This document shows, in pieces, positions 34,308 to 43,700 of a stretch of 60,815 nucleotides of DNA; the stretch's first letter is position 1; each line of letters starts with the position of its first letter. This DNA comes from a virus, in the IMG/VR virus record IMGVR_UViG_3300045579_000055, positions 1 to 60,815 of that record; one strand, written 5' to 3'. Made by a program: the position numbers and the translations under genes. A model generated the notes under the pieces. The model made no database searches and had not been told where the DNA came from. It saw nothing but the letters and a program-made list of their open reading frames with translations.

Positions 34308-34753
34308 AAATCACCTGACTGATTCTCTGATCGTCTAATAACTAACTTGTAGGACTCTACAACTCCAAATGGGCCCACAAAAGGTTCGTAAGTTGCTATC
34401 TCAAATAGGGTTCCTTTTCCAGACCTAACCCCAGAAGTCTCTATATAAATAAGATTTCCTTCTTGGTCTCTAATGTCTGATATAAGAATGTTCGTTAAAG
34501 AGTTTTTGCCCTCTCTAGAAGAAATTCTTATGTCTGATTTTGTTCTGCCAACCAACAAAGAGTTTTGAGTAATATTTACGTTTGGCTTTACTTCTTCTTT
34601 AAATGCTGAACCACCTGATGAAAAGGTACATGCAAAAGTTCTATCCAAAACCCATTGTTTTTTAATTGCGCCAAAGTCTCCTTGCTCAACAATTGGATGA
34701 TACAGAGATGCTTGCATTGGGAACATGAAGTCTGGGGTTTCGCATATTGTCAT
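34304..34753 (-). CDS. Head-tail stopper/head closure candidate (149 aa)
   Basis: Small beta-barrel-like protein (KKQWVLDRTFACTFSSGGSA; NSLLVGRTKSDIRISSREG; SYKLVIRRSENQ) situated between the adaptor and the gp10-like gene. Head closure proteins of siphoviruses are of this size and fold and prevent DNA leakage. Starts as TAATG with the adaptor stop. No catalytic motif. Confidence 0.6.
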   Translation of the reverse strand: MTICETPDFMFPMQASLYHPIVEQGDFGAIKKQWVLDRTFACTFSSGGSAFKEEVKPNVNITQNSLLVGRTKSDIRISSREGKNSLTNILISDIRDQEGNLIYIETSGVRSGKGTLFEIATYEPFVGPFGVVESYKLVIRRSENQSGDL

Positions 34754-35634
34754 TACAACACCCCAAGTTTTGTAATAGACTTAGTATACTTCGAAAGTAT
34801 CTTGTCTACAAGTATATTTCCTGTTCCTTCGAATAAACCTTTGTCAAATTGAATTCTATATTGATCTGTGTTATAAGAAGATATAAATCTCTTATAATAA
34901 TCTAACTTTCCACAATCTATGTCGTGTACTAGCATTTCTGTTGCCTTAACAATGTCCGATGGAACCGCTGAATAGCCATACTCAACAGTTATTCTATAAT
35001 CCCAAGTTTTTCCAAAACCTCTATACACGAACTGTGGATCAAGAGAGTCTGATGATGCTGCTGGCAAAACTAGTGGAGCAGATTCAGCACGATTAATATT
35101 GTCTGTTGATTTTTCAACAATTGCTGTCTTGTCAGATGTTACTTCATACTCTCTGTCTGTTACCAACTTGTTATTTTCGTATACACTTAAAACCTTTTTT
35201 ACATCATCCCAGATAGGTAAATAATCTGATCCAGTTCCTGTAAAATTTAAAACCTTTTTCTTATAATAAAAACCTTCTCCAACTATTGAATCAATAATGG
35301 CTCTTGCTATTCCTTCACTATCTGCATAAGCAGAAATCTCAGATGCCGTATTCCCTTTTGTTGATGGATTAACATATGGCCTAGTTGTTTCATAAGAGTC
35401 GTCAAAAACAATATCGTCTAAAATTTTAATCTCTACCCGATACTCAGAGTCATACCTTCCTGGAAGGTTTATAGTAATTGTATCTCCCGTCGAAAGTTCT
35501 TCAAATTCTAGAGTGGAGACTGAAAGGTCCGCCATATCAGTAATAAAAACAGTTACATCCTCATCCACTACAGATGCAGGGATTGTATAAGTAACTGGTA
35601 TATCTGCGTATGGCGGAACTCTCAATATCTCCAT
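34753..35634 (-). CDS. Head-tail adaptor (gp6-like) with N-terminal beta domain (293 aa)
   Basis: Residues 1-110 form an additional beta sandwich (TVFITDMADLSVSTLEFEEL; YRVEIKILDDIVFDD). The C-terminal half has the adaptor signature: aromatic strand RITVEYGYSAVPSDIVKATE, then a helix that continues to about 250. Canonical adaptors are about 100-190 aa, so the N-terminal domain is extra and may decorate the neck. It follows the repeat-linker gene and overlaps the stopper gene. Its ribosome binding site is weak. Confidence 0.7.
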   Translation of the reverse strand: MEILRVPPYADIPVTYTIPASVVDEDVTVFITDMADLSVSTLEFEELSTGDTITINLPGRYDSEYRVEIKILDDIVFDDSYETTRPYVNPSTKGNTASEISAYADSEGIARAIIDSIVGEGFYYKKKVLNFTGTGSDYLPIWDDVKKVLSVYENNKLVTDREYEVTSDKTAIVEKSTDNINRAESAPLVLPAASSDSLDPQFVYRGFGKTWDYRITVEYGYSAVPSDIVKATEMLVHDIDCGKLDYYKRFISSYNTDQYRIQFDKGLFEGTGNILVDKILSKYTKSITKLGVL

Positions 35635-35640
35635 ACTAAG

Positions 35641-36096
35641 TTACCCCAAAACCTTTTGAACTTCTTCTGGTGTTGCTGGGCGGGCGTGTGAGCGAGTTAG
35701 CCATTTATCTGCTTGTTCTTTTGTTACAATGTTGACGCCTCTATAAATAGCCCCTCCTGCTTCTTCCCAACGAACATTTTTTGTTGAGTAGATAGCAACC
35801 TTGTCTCCAAGGTCTTTTGCTGACTTAACATTCTTTTTTGGACCATCTGCTGCCATAGATCCTATAGCGCCACCACTAAGAAATCCTAGTGCCTGAACAG
35901 GCTCTGCTGCAGGTTCTGCAACTGGCTCTGCTACAGGTTCTGCTACAGGTTCTGCTACAGGTTCTGCTACAGGTTCTGCTACAGGTTCTGCAACTGGCTC
36001 TGGCGCTTCAGCAACTACTTCTGCTGGTGCTTGGTTTATTGCTGAATCTTCTACATAGTCATGTATTGATCGCATTTCGTTGTCATTATTTTCCAT
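35641..36096 (-). CDS. Capsid-associated protein with (EPVA)n linker (151 aa)
   Basis: Short N-terminal acidic segment, then a tandem EPVA linker (residues about 32-66), and a C-terminal compact domain (KVAIYSTKNVRWEEAGGAIY...NIVTKEQADKWLT). The C-terminal domain resembles modules I have seen in actinophage head proteins next to the capsid gene. A strong AAGGAGG site and its own promoter suggest high expression. It could be a head decoration protein or head fibre on a flexible stalk. Confidence 0.65.
   Translation of the reverse strand: MENNDNEMRSIHDYVEDSAINQAPAEVVAEAPEPVAEPVAEPVAEPVAEPVAEPVAEPVAEPAAEPVQALGFLSGGAIGSMAADGPKKNVKSAKDLGDKVAIYSTKNVRWEEAGGAIYRGVNIVTKEQADKWLTRSHARPATPEEVQKVLG
35899..36002. 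repeat. 12-bp tandem repeat coding for EPVA
   Basis: About nine units encode Glu-Pro-Val/Ala-Ala. The central five units are identical at the DNA level (GGTTCTGCTACA on the plus strand), with diverged units (GGCTCTGC...) at both ends. Copy number is likely to vary between relatives. Confidence 0.85.
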
Positions 36097-36114
36097 TGAA
36101 TCCTCCTTGTTTGT

Positions 36115-36123
36115 ATTATATCA
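36115..36123 (-). promoter_or_regulatory. Extended -10 promoter downstream of capsid gene
   Basis: The minus strand reads TGATATAAT, 18 nt before the ATG at 36096 with AAGGAGG in the leader. It follows a strong hairpin, so it restarts transcription after the capsid gene. Confidence 0.65.
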
Positions 36124-36135
36124 TTAAAGTATTAA

Positions 36136-36165
36136 GGGGGACAGGAGAGTGAACTCCCGCCCCCC
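36136..36165 (-). terminator. Strong G/C hairpin after major capsid gene
   Basis: A 12-bp stem (plus strand GGGGGACAGGAG with CTCCCGCCCCCC, two wobble pairs on the RNA) and a 6-nt loop lies 21 bp past the capsid stop. No long U run follows, so termination may be incomplete; it could also stabilise the 3' end of capsid mRNA. Confidence 0.65.
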
Positions 36166-36186
36166 ATTAAAGGTTACTGTTACAGA

Positions 36187-37320
36187 TTATGCCTCTGCAG
36201 CAGCGTCAGCGAATGCAATTGCATCCTCTTCTTCCCATTGAATACCAAAGCGGACGAATACTGTGTATTCAATTGTGTCCTTCTTTGCTACGTACTCACG
36301 GTTTACAGTGATATCTCTCTGGAATCCCCATACACGGTTGGCAGGGAATGTCAAATCGATATAGCCTGCTGGGTAGTAAGGAACTTCCTGAACTTCAATT
36401 CCGAGAACACGAGTTGTACGTGCTCCACCGAATGTCTGTCCGATACCATCGAGGTATGACTGACGGTTTGCTTGAGTGCTTCCTGGAATTTGTCCAGCAA
36501 ACGCTTCAGCGACTGCGTCAGCAAGTGTACCGTTATTCTTAACGATTCCACCGAATGCATCGGTACCTGCGTAGAACTTAAGATTGTTCTTAAGTGCACG
36601 GTACTTACGAGGCATTGCATTGATGATGCCCTGCATTACATCAGGTGTCCAAGCATTATCTGCTACGGTCACTACTGACTCATGTGCATCTCCGTTTGTC
36701 TTTACCTTGTTGATAAAGCCTGGCATGATTGACAAGAATGCTCCTGTTGCACCATCACCATTGATAGCGAGATCTTCGATATCATTTGCGAATGCGTTGG
36801 TCATCAAGCGTACCAAGTGATCTTCTAGAGCATCACCTTCGACACCATCTTCCAAAGATTCTGCAGTTACTTCCCAATCAAGACGAATCTTCTTGGTAGT
36901 AAGTTCGACCTTAGAGAATGTTGCACCTGTGTTTGTGTATGTACCAATTGCTTGCGCTGCTGCACGAATTACACGCTCACCGACGTTTACCTTCTCAAGT
37001 TCCATTGAATTAGCCTTCATTGTTACACGACGGCCATCCTTTGCTAACACTGTAGCGTCCCAAACATAGTCGATAAAACGACGTGCCTGCTCGGGGCGCA
37101 AAATTCCAGAAGCCGCTGAACCACTAGGGTTAACAGCATTCGCTCCGCTTGTTGATCCAAGTGTTGCTGTTGGAATATTACCAAGTGTATCTGCACCTGG
37201 GTTTGTTACTCCACCAATACCACCTGATGCGAAAGCACCTTGGCCCTGGTAAAGTCCTGGTGCTGTTCCACCTAGTTCTCCACCTTCGCCTGGCTGGTTT
37301 TTGATTATTTCTTCTGACAT
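36187..37320 (-). CDS. Major capsid protein (HK97 fold, 377 aa)
   Basis: The N-terminal about 75 residues are Gly/Ala-rich and flexible. The rest shows the HK97 fold pattern: long helix 'ILRPEQARRFIDYVWDATV', E-loop/P-domain segments (KKIRLDWEVTAESLEDGVEG, DHLVRLMTNAFANDIEDLAI), A-domain parts (KYRALKNNLKFYAGTDAF) and a final VFVRFGIQWEEEDAIAF. The ATG at 37320 has AGGAGGTG 6 nt upstream and is preferred over the ATG at 37347, although that one overlaps the protease stop (ATGA). It lies directly downstream of the protease/scaffold gene. Confidence 0.92.
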   Translation of the reverse strand: MSEEIIKNQPGEGGELGGTAPGLYQGQGAFASGGIGGVTNPGADTLGNIPTATLGSTSGANAVNPSGSAASGILRPEQARRFIDYVWDATVLAKDGRRVTMKANSMELEKVNVGERVIRAAAQAIGTYTNTGATFSKVELTTKKIRLDWEVTAESLEDGVEGDALEDHLVRLMTNAFANDIEDLAINGDGATGAFLSIMPGFINKVKTNGDAHESVVTVADNAWTPDVMQGIINAMPRKYRALKNNLKFYAGTDAFGGIVKNNGTLADAVAEAFAGQIPGSTQANRQSYLDGIGQTFGGARTTRVLGIEVQEVPYYPAGYIDLTFPANRVWGFQRDITVNREYVAKKDTIEYTVFVRFGIQWEEEDAIAFADAAAEA

Positions 37321-37343
37321 ATTGTCACCTCCTAGTGATTTGT

Positions 37344-37922
37344 TCATTTGAATAGATCGGCTGTTTTGAGGAAACTACCGCCCCATAGGGATTTTTCAAC
37401 CATTTCAGGCTGAGACTGGAAGATATCGCCGATATCTCCAGACTTTCGGAATGCGGTGTCTGCTTCCACAGCGTCTACTCGTTTTCCAAATTTATTAAAT
37501 TCGTCTGTAACTGATGCAATATCTTTTGCAACTGCTGCGAACGAATCCTTAACTGTATCAACATCAACCTTTGAAGACTTAAGAAGTTCTACTTCTGCTT
37601 GCAAAGCCTTTACTGTTGACACTAGATCGCTAAAGGCTGATTCTAGAGTATTTTTCATTTCGGTAACTGCCTGAGCAACTACTTCTTCTGACTTAGATAC
37701 TTCTACAACTGCTTCTGCTACTGTTTCGACTGCTTCAGCATCTTCTGCCTTAGTAATCTCTTCTGCTACAACTTCATCAGTCTTAGCAACTTCCGCTGCT
37801 TCAACCTCTTCTGCTTTAGCAACTTGTTCAGTAACTTCTGCAACTGATGCATCTGCCTCTGGAGCGACCACAACATCTTCAACTACATCTGTCTTTTCAA
37901 CTTGTGTCTTTGATTTTGTCAT
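37344..37922 (-). CDS. Nested scaffold protein from internal start in protease gene
   Basis: Inside the protease gene, in frame, AAGGAGG lies 8 nt before an ATG (37922). Translation from here gives a 192-aa protein identical to the C-terminal part of the long product. It is rich in Ala, Glu and Val with long helices (VTEQVAKAEEVEAAEVAKTD, KALQAEVELLKS) and ends in a basic hydrophobic tail, as scaffold proteins do. The layout matches the lambda C/Nu3 pattern, where the scaffold is an internal product of the protease gene. The ribosome binding site is seen; independent expression is inference. Confidence 0.6.
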   Translation of the reverse strand: MTKSKTQVEKTDVVEDVVVAPEADASVAEVTEQVAKAEEVEAAEVAKTDEVVAEEITKAEDAEAVETVAEAVVEVSKSEEVVAQAVTEMKNTLESAFSDLVSTVKALQAEVELLKSSKVDVDTVKDSFAAVAKDIASVTDEFNKFGKRVDAVEADTAFRKSGDIGDIFQSQPEMVEKSLWGGSFLKTADLFK

Positions 37923-38678
37923 AGGTTGTACCTCCTTGTTAATCTTAGAAGTATTAATGCCTTTAGCACTATCAACTAAGAATTTTATCATTTGTGTTTT
38001 TTCATTATCCGTTTTTTCAACGAACCCTATATTTTCCATTTGTTCTCCACTGACTGGGCTGAGTTCTGATTCGTTCTCAGATGATATTACAATACCGTTT
38101 TCCTTGTCGTAAAAAACATTTTCTAAAACCGTTAAGTCTCCCTTTATAATATCTACACCATCAACTTTTTCAACCGATACTATATTGGCAAATTGGTTTG
38201 CTGGTGAATCTACAAGGCTTAACTCTATTAGGTCGTAGTCTTTAATAATTCTAATTTGTGAGTCTGACTTCTCGTCATAGCCGTCATCCCACTTGTTCAT
38301 GCGTCCACCAATAGAAAAACCTGTTAGTGTTCCGTCTAGAACTTTTTCCCAAGTATCTTGTGCACCCTTTGAGACATAGGCTGACACAAAAACACCTCTA
38401 TAAAATTTCTTTGAATCTGGATCAAAATACTTATCTTCTTTAAAGTTAACCATTTTACCTACTGCTAATGGCTGATGCATTTCTCTAATGTTCCCACGGA
38501 ACTTTGCAAATGCTGCCATACTTGCTTCTGCTGTTACGATGTCCATCTGCTTGTCTAGGTTGTCTAATGATGCAAAACCAGAGACAATACGCCTTTCCTT
38601 ATCAACCTTACTAAAAGGCATTGATAGACGAAGATTTTCCCCATCTGAATTCCAATGGGCTTTAGATATATTGCTCAC
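37344..38678 (-). CDS. Prohead protease fused to scaffold domain
   Basis: Residues 1-200 form an S78-like serine protease: 'RRIVSGFASLDNLDKQMDIV', catalytic His in REMHQPLAVGKMV (68-69), Ser in DGTLTGFSIGG (about 122), and the 'LIELSLVDSPANQ' strand. Residues 253-444 are a helical scaffold-like part. The protease matures the capsid by removing scaffold. The start is GTG at 38678: TATAAT lies 6 nt upstream, the same leaderless spacing as other genes. The GTG three bases earlier is less well spaced. Confidence 0.88.
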   Translation of the reverse strand: MSNISKAHWNSDGENLRLSMPFSKVDKERRIVSGFASLDNLDKQMDIVTAEASMAAFAKFRGNIREMHQPLAVGKMVNFKEDKYFDPDSKKFYRGVFVSAYVSKGAQDTWEKVLDGTLTGFSIGGRMNKWDDGYDEKSDSQIRIIKDYDLIELSLVDSPANQFANIVSVEKVDGVDIIKGDLTVLENVFYDKENGIVISSENESELSPVSGEQMENIGFVEKTDNEKTQMIKFLVDSAKGINTSKINKEVQPMTKSKTQVEKTDVVEDVVVAPEADASVAEVTEQVAKAEEVEAAEVAKTDEVVAEEITKAEDAEAVETVAEAVVEVSKSEEVVAQAVTEMKNTLESAFSDLVSTVKALQAEVELLKSSKVDVDTVKDSFAAVAKDIASVTDEFNKFGKRVDAVEADTAFRKSGDIGDIFQSQPEMVEKSLWGGSFLKTADLFK

Positions 38679-38684
38679 CACTAT

Positions 38685-38690
38685 ATTATA
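38685..38690 (-). promoter_or_regulatory. TATAAT promoter, leaderless start of protease gene
   Basis: TATAAT on the minus strand followed by 6 nt and GTG at 38678. The usual TGn extension is replaced by GGG. Confidence 0.6.
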
Positions 38691-38733
38691 CCCTCCATTT
38701 TATACAAGTATCACATTCTGGACAAATCGGACA

Positions 38734-40326
38734 TCAGGGAGTTTTTCTTCCTTCGCCCTTTGGATTTCTTCCAGCAACCGTTGATGAACTATCAGAGTTG
38801 TTGTTTGTTCTCTCTGAATCCCTAGACCTTGTGGTTGTTGCTTCTGCTGCAGCCTCTGGCTTAAGGTTTAAAACCTCATCGCCACCATCTCTTTGTGGCA
38901 TATCAAGAACAACTCGTGCCTCATTTGGAGTCATGATCTGATTCTTTACATATCTCTCCAATATTTGAGACTGTGCAATTTCGTCAGTTAGCGTTAGTTC
39001 ATTAAACACAAACTCAACGATGTCCGTCTTTTCACGAATAATCTTATTGATCATTTTTTCTAGTTGTCTTTGTGCTGGCCTAGCAACCTGCTCTTTGAAG
39101 GTGCGATCCTGTGCAAGTGCTGCTGCGATAGATGCAGAATCGCCACCCCCTAATTTTGAAAGTGGAACTTGATGTGCTACTAGAATGTCATCACGGTTTT
39201 GTTTACGATACTCCTTGAAGGACCCGTCTTGTATTCCATCTTCAATTGGTTCCATTTTAAATTCAACTTTGTTGTTTTCGCTATCACCTGGAAGTGGAAT
39301 ATATAGCGTTCTGTGTGATTGCCCTCTGAGATTTGTCTGCAAGAACCTAAACATCTTATCTTCTGCGTCTCCAGAAAGTTTTGCACCCTTTAGTGTTACT
39401 ACGTATCTTGGTACTGCCTTATTTGCAAAGTAATCAATATTGTATTGTGATGCCAAAGAATCACCGTGCAAGGAGTTGATTGCAGACATAATGTCTGGAA
39501 CTCCATAAAATGTGTTTAATGGCGAGTATTGCTTGAAATGAATAATCTCATTTGGTCTTGAATCTGTTGTTAGTGGGTTTGGATTTCGTGCTCCAAAATT
39601 ACGGAAGTAGACAATCTTGTTTCCAATAATTTGTACATATCCATCCTTTAATCTGCGGACTCTCATAGTAGTTGCTGGAATATGTCCAACATATCCAATA
39701 TCACCACGGGTAGTTCTTCCTATTTCTAGATATCCATTTCCAGTTGACTGAAGATCTGTATAAACCTTTTCCATTGTAGCCGTAAAAGAATCATCATCAT
39801 TGAGAGACTCTAGCCAATCACGAAGTTCTATCTTTGTTCTTTCAATACGCTTTCTTGCTTTTTGCGTTGCGCTATTGTCCTCAGATGATTCAAGTCTAAG
39901 CATAGTTCTTGGAGAAACCTTGAACTCATAGCCTAGCCCAACAATGTTTTCTACCTTTGCGTCAATTGCTGCGTGGTTTGCAAATGATGTATCATAGTAG
40001 TTTGCTAATTCATAAAGGTTCCAAGGTGGTGTAATAACATCAAACATTCCATAGCCATTTACATATACTAGCCCTGGGTTTATTTCTTTTGACTGTGCTC
40101 CATCAATACCGCTTTTTCCTGCTAACGCAGACGTTGTGTATTGTTTTGTTGGCTCAACCATTTTTGTAGAAAGTCTGCTTGTTCGTCTTTTAAAGTTTGC
40201 ATCTAAGCCATCTAAAGTTTTTAGTGTTTCCCAGTTGCCATTAAATGGATCTGACTTAGAAAACGGATCATCTTTGCTAATTGCACGATCAATGCTTGCT
40301 CCAATAATAACTTCTTTTTCTTCCAT
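38734..40326 (-). CDS. Portal protein (HK97/PBSX type, 530 aa)
   Basis: Forms the dodecameric DNA gate at one capsid vertex. The sequence has the classical portal pattern: 'NYYDTSFANHAAIDAKVENIVGLG' wing start, 'LQSTGNGYLEIGR', 'EIIHFKQYSPLNTFYGVPDI', a stem helix region with 'ARPAQRQLEKMINKIIREK', and a C-terminal 'LTDEIAQSQILERYVKNQIM..EARVVLDMP'. The disordered, Ser/Asn/Arg-rich tail ends in GEGRKTP. Starts as TAATG with the upstream gene. The gene order portal-protease-capsid is standard for HK97-type phages. Confidence 0.92.
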   Translation of the reverse strand: MEEKEVIIGASIDRAISKDDPFSKSDPFNGNWETLKTLDGLDANFKRRTSRLSTKMVEPTKQYTTSALAGKSGIDGAQSKEINPGLVYVNGYGMFDVITPPWNLYELANYYDTSFANHAAIDAKVENIVGLGYEFKVSPRTMLRLESSEDNSATQKARKRIERTKIELRDWLESLNDDDSFTATMEKVYTDLQSTGNGYLEIGRTTRGDIGYVGHIPATTMRVRRLKDGYVQIIGNKIVYFRNFGARNPNPLTTDSRPNEIIHFKQYSPLNTFYGVPDIMSAINSLHGDSLASQYNIDYFANKAVPRYVVTLKGAKLSGDAEDKMFRFLQTNLRGQSHRTLYIPLPGDSENNKVEFKMEPIEDGIQDGSFKEYRKQNRDDILVAHQVPLSKLGGGDSASIAAALAQDRTFKEQVARPAQRQLEKMINKIIREKTDIVEFVFNELTLTDEIAQSQILERYVKNQIMTPNEARVVLDMPQRDGGDEVLNLKPEAAAEATTTRSRDSERTNNNSDSSSTVAGRNPKGEGRKTP

Positions 40327-40712
40327 TATTCTTCATCTCCATATTTTGCTATAGTATCTTTTGCTGCTTGTACAGCGCCAAGATCGTTAAGGCTTGGGAT
40401 TAGTCCTGCCTTCATTCTATCTACTTGCTCTGAGTATTCTTCTTCTGAAACTCTTGTAAGGCCTGGAACGAATATTGCTTGGCCATCACCTGGGTCTCCA
40501 TAATGCATTGCTGCCTCTTTTAGTTGAGCAATCTTTGAAATATCATTTTTATCGGAAGGAATGTTTAAAACAGAACCATTTCCATCTGTAAACCATTTGC
40601 CATTTGCCTTCTTGTAGACGTAAAGACCCCAGTCATAGTTCTTTTCAATGACTTGTCGTCTTACATTTTTAACAATTGGCTGACCAGTTTTTGGGTCTAT
40701 TAGTGAATCCAT
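40326..40712 (-). CDS. Hypothetical 128-aa protein upstream of portal
   Basis: I do not recognise this protein. It has an N-terminal DPKTGQPIVKNVRRQ, an aromatic strand section (YDWGLYVYKKANGKWFTDG) and a C-terminal helix (AVQAAKDTIAKYGDEE). It starts leaderlessly: TGGTATACT, 7 nt, ATG at 40712. The in-frame GTG at 40718 is only 1 nt from the -10 element and is rejected. It is coupled to the portal gene through TAATG, so it is expressed with the head genes. Confidence 0.6.
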   Translation of the reverse strand: MDSLIDPKTGQPIVKNVRRQVIEKNYDWGLYVYKKANGKWFTDGNGSVLNIPSDKNDISKIAQLKEAAMHYGDPGDGQAIFVPGLTRVSEEEYSEQVDRMKAGLIPSLNDLGAVQAAKDTIAKYGDEE

Positions 40713-40719
40713 ATCCACC

Positions 40720-40728
40720 AGTATACCA
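40720..40728 (-). promoter_or_regulatory. Extended -10 promoter, head operon
   Basis: TGGTATACT on the minus strand, 7 nt before the ATG at 40712; drives the portal pair leaderlessly. Confidence 0.65.
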
Positions 40729-40730
40729 TA

Positions 40731-43700
40731 TTAAACTGGATCAACAACGAATTTGGACCAACCTACGTCAGTATACAATGAATATCCGTAGTCTTTTAAG
40801 GTTATTGGCATATCGTCATTAACAATTATCTTGTTTGTGCCCGTATAACTCTTATAAACCTCTGACGGGTTTACACCATAATAACTAGTTTCTGACAAAA
40901 CAAGGACCTTATTCCAGTTAAAGGATGGGGCATTCCAGAACTCCCAGTCTAGACCAGACCCAGACAGAACCTTTACTCTAAACCAAGGTCTTTCAGAAAC
41001 GTTCTGAACCTCTTGCAAGTTTGTTGACTGATAATACGAAATACTATTAAATAGCAATGGGCCAGTCAGCCTAATAGCACCCTCAAAAGATGAAAAGATT
41101 AAACTGTCAGCAAAATTTATACCCAAGAATCCCCACTCTTGTAATGTCAGAACTGGCTCCTTTACAATTTTTCCATTCCAATAAAACCCTATTCCGTCTT
41201 GAACTAAGCCAGTCTTTGCATCTATTGCATATATCTTTGCTCTTCTTCCACTTGGGTCACTAGCAACCATGTAGAACTTTATGTATGCTGTTTTGCTTTC
41301 TATTTCAAATATTTGTGTTGGGGCATAGGGGAAATAGTCTCCGTCAAACCTAACTGCCATCTGCATTGCAATTGCTTTAAAGTCGTTTGCTCTGCTCGTA
41401 TTTACTGGAATTAAAAGTCCCCTGTTTACGAATGGATCATACTGTCCTCTGACTTGCACCCCACTTGTTTTAGTTAGATACAAGTATGATGACGATCCGC
41501 TATAAATTGAAAACGGATTTTGTTTTTTAAAATCATAGTATATCCCAGTCTTTGTATAAGGATAAATGGGAGTTCCAAATCTTGTTCCTATTGGACTTGC
41601 ATCTGATTCGTTAAGTGCTTGAGAAGCATAGGAAAGTTTTTTGATATTAACATTATTTGTGTCTGAGTCTTTAACCTTTATGTCAATGTGAGTAACAATA
41701 GAAAGATCATTAAAGTCTACTCCAGAAGGTGGGTAAATTATCATGTTATCTACAACTTCATATTTAGTCGTCATCCAGTCTGGGCCTGGAACTAAAATTC
41801 CATTTCTAGAAGGTCTTTCTGTTTTTGTAAAATAAAATGGAGTTTGATTTGCTCCTAATTCTGTATATTGAAAAGTTACATAACTTTTAACAACTGCCCC
41901 ATCTGTATCATACCTATAATCTTTTGCTATTTTATTTTTAAGATCTTCATAATCGTTATAGCCCGTAAATAGATAATTATCTAATGACTCATATGTTCTT
42001 TGAATTGGCAACCCATACTGATTTGCAAGTTCCGCATATGTCCATGCAACTGGATCAGTTTCTATTGCAATTGTTTTTGATGGTATAGGATAATCAATAT
42101 TAAACTGTATAAAGTCAAGATCAAAATATTGATCTCCTCTTTTATCAATAACAGATTCAGCAAAGTATGTTAATGGTATCTGATCTTCCCAGTATGCGTT
42201 TGCAGATACAGACAATTTGTAAGTATTAAAAACTTTGTTTGGAGCAAGAGTATAACTGGCAACATGATCAATGAGTGCATCTTCTTCGTCAATAAAAACT
42301 CCTCCACCAGAAATACCTCCATTAACAGTGCCTGTTGTTCCTCCAGACGGTGGCATAGAAGTAGTGTCTATTCCACCATCTATATTGATTAATTGATTAT
42401 TTTGATATACGGCGAACAAATCTTCATTCCATATGGGAACGCCTAGTTCATTAAACAGTCCCCTGATTTTTTGAAAATTATACTTTGTGCAAAATCCAAC
42501 CTTATAAATTTTACCAGTGAAGGTTGATGTTCCATCTTTTTTGCCACCCACGTATAATCTTAAATCAGATAAAGATCCAAAAAAATCTGATGCCTTATCC
42601 CCAAACCGTGCAACAAAGGCTGGAATATTTAATCCAGCGTCCACTAACTCTCCTGGCTCAGCAACTAAAGGAGAGTATAAAGTTTGCAAAGTTCCATTAG
42701 AGTTAATTGAATATGATATTTGGTTATCATTTAACTCTATTGCAAAATAACTGGTACTGTTTTCTTTTTCAATTCTAAACAATGTTTGTGTCTGAGGGGA
42801 TGATTGAGGAAGTCTAAAACATCCGTAGAAAGCAGATGTTGAGCCTTTCAAGAAGTCAAAGTTTTCAAACAATATGTGACCAGATACATTGTTCCACGAA
42901 GAGTTTGGCCTAAATGAAAAAAAGTTTGTTGGGTCTGAAGACTGCGCTATATTACAATCCGAGAACAACTCATCTTCTGTTTTTGAAGATAACAAAATTT
43001 GTGGCAGTGGATTTTTTGAAACAGAGAGCGCTTTGTTTTGTATTAAGGTGTTGTCGTTAAATGCCTGTTTCCAAGATCCTATTTTTGGATACTGATAGTT
43101 AGCAGAATAATTTGCAAAAGCGTAATCAATAAAAACAGAAGTTCCACTATAAGATGTATTAATGTTTTCTGGTATTTCAACACCTTGACCAAAGACAAAC
43201 TTTCTTTTTGTAACAGCAGTTGGTACTACATAAGGATAAATTGCAACACAATCTATATCAATTGGAAACACGTCTTCGTGTGCATAAAAACCTATCCAGT
43301 CTTGATTTTTTTGATTTACTAACATTTCTGGAAATTCTAGAGAAACAGGATCATAACTAAATGATATTACTTCCTGTCCATTAATCACAAGAGAGGCAGT
43401 GTCTTTACCAAGTCTTAGATGTACAAGCATTGGCCTTGTCCATTCGCCAACATAGTAGGTTTTATAATCGCTACCTATTTTTAATCCTATAGAAGGACCA
43501 TCGACATAAATTCCATCATCAGATGCTATTGGGCCAATTATTCGTTTTATATCATTTGTGTATGAATTAACTCTAAGCCAAGTTTCTAATGTATATTGCT
43601 TAAATTTTCCAGATTCATTTAAAAATCCTAAGCCAGGAACTATTAATGATGGATTTGTATCGTTAGGGTATAAGGATGTCAAACTAGATGTTCCATAAAC

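Noticed and set aside
37321-37347. Capsid protein start at 37347
   Set aside because: That ATG overlaps the protease stop, but it lacks a spaced ribosome binding site, while AGGAGGTG is ideally placed for the ATG at 37320.
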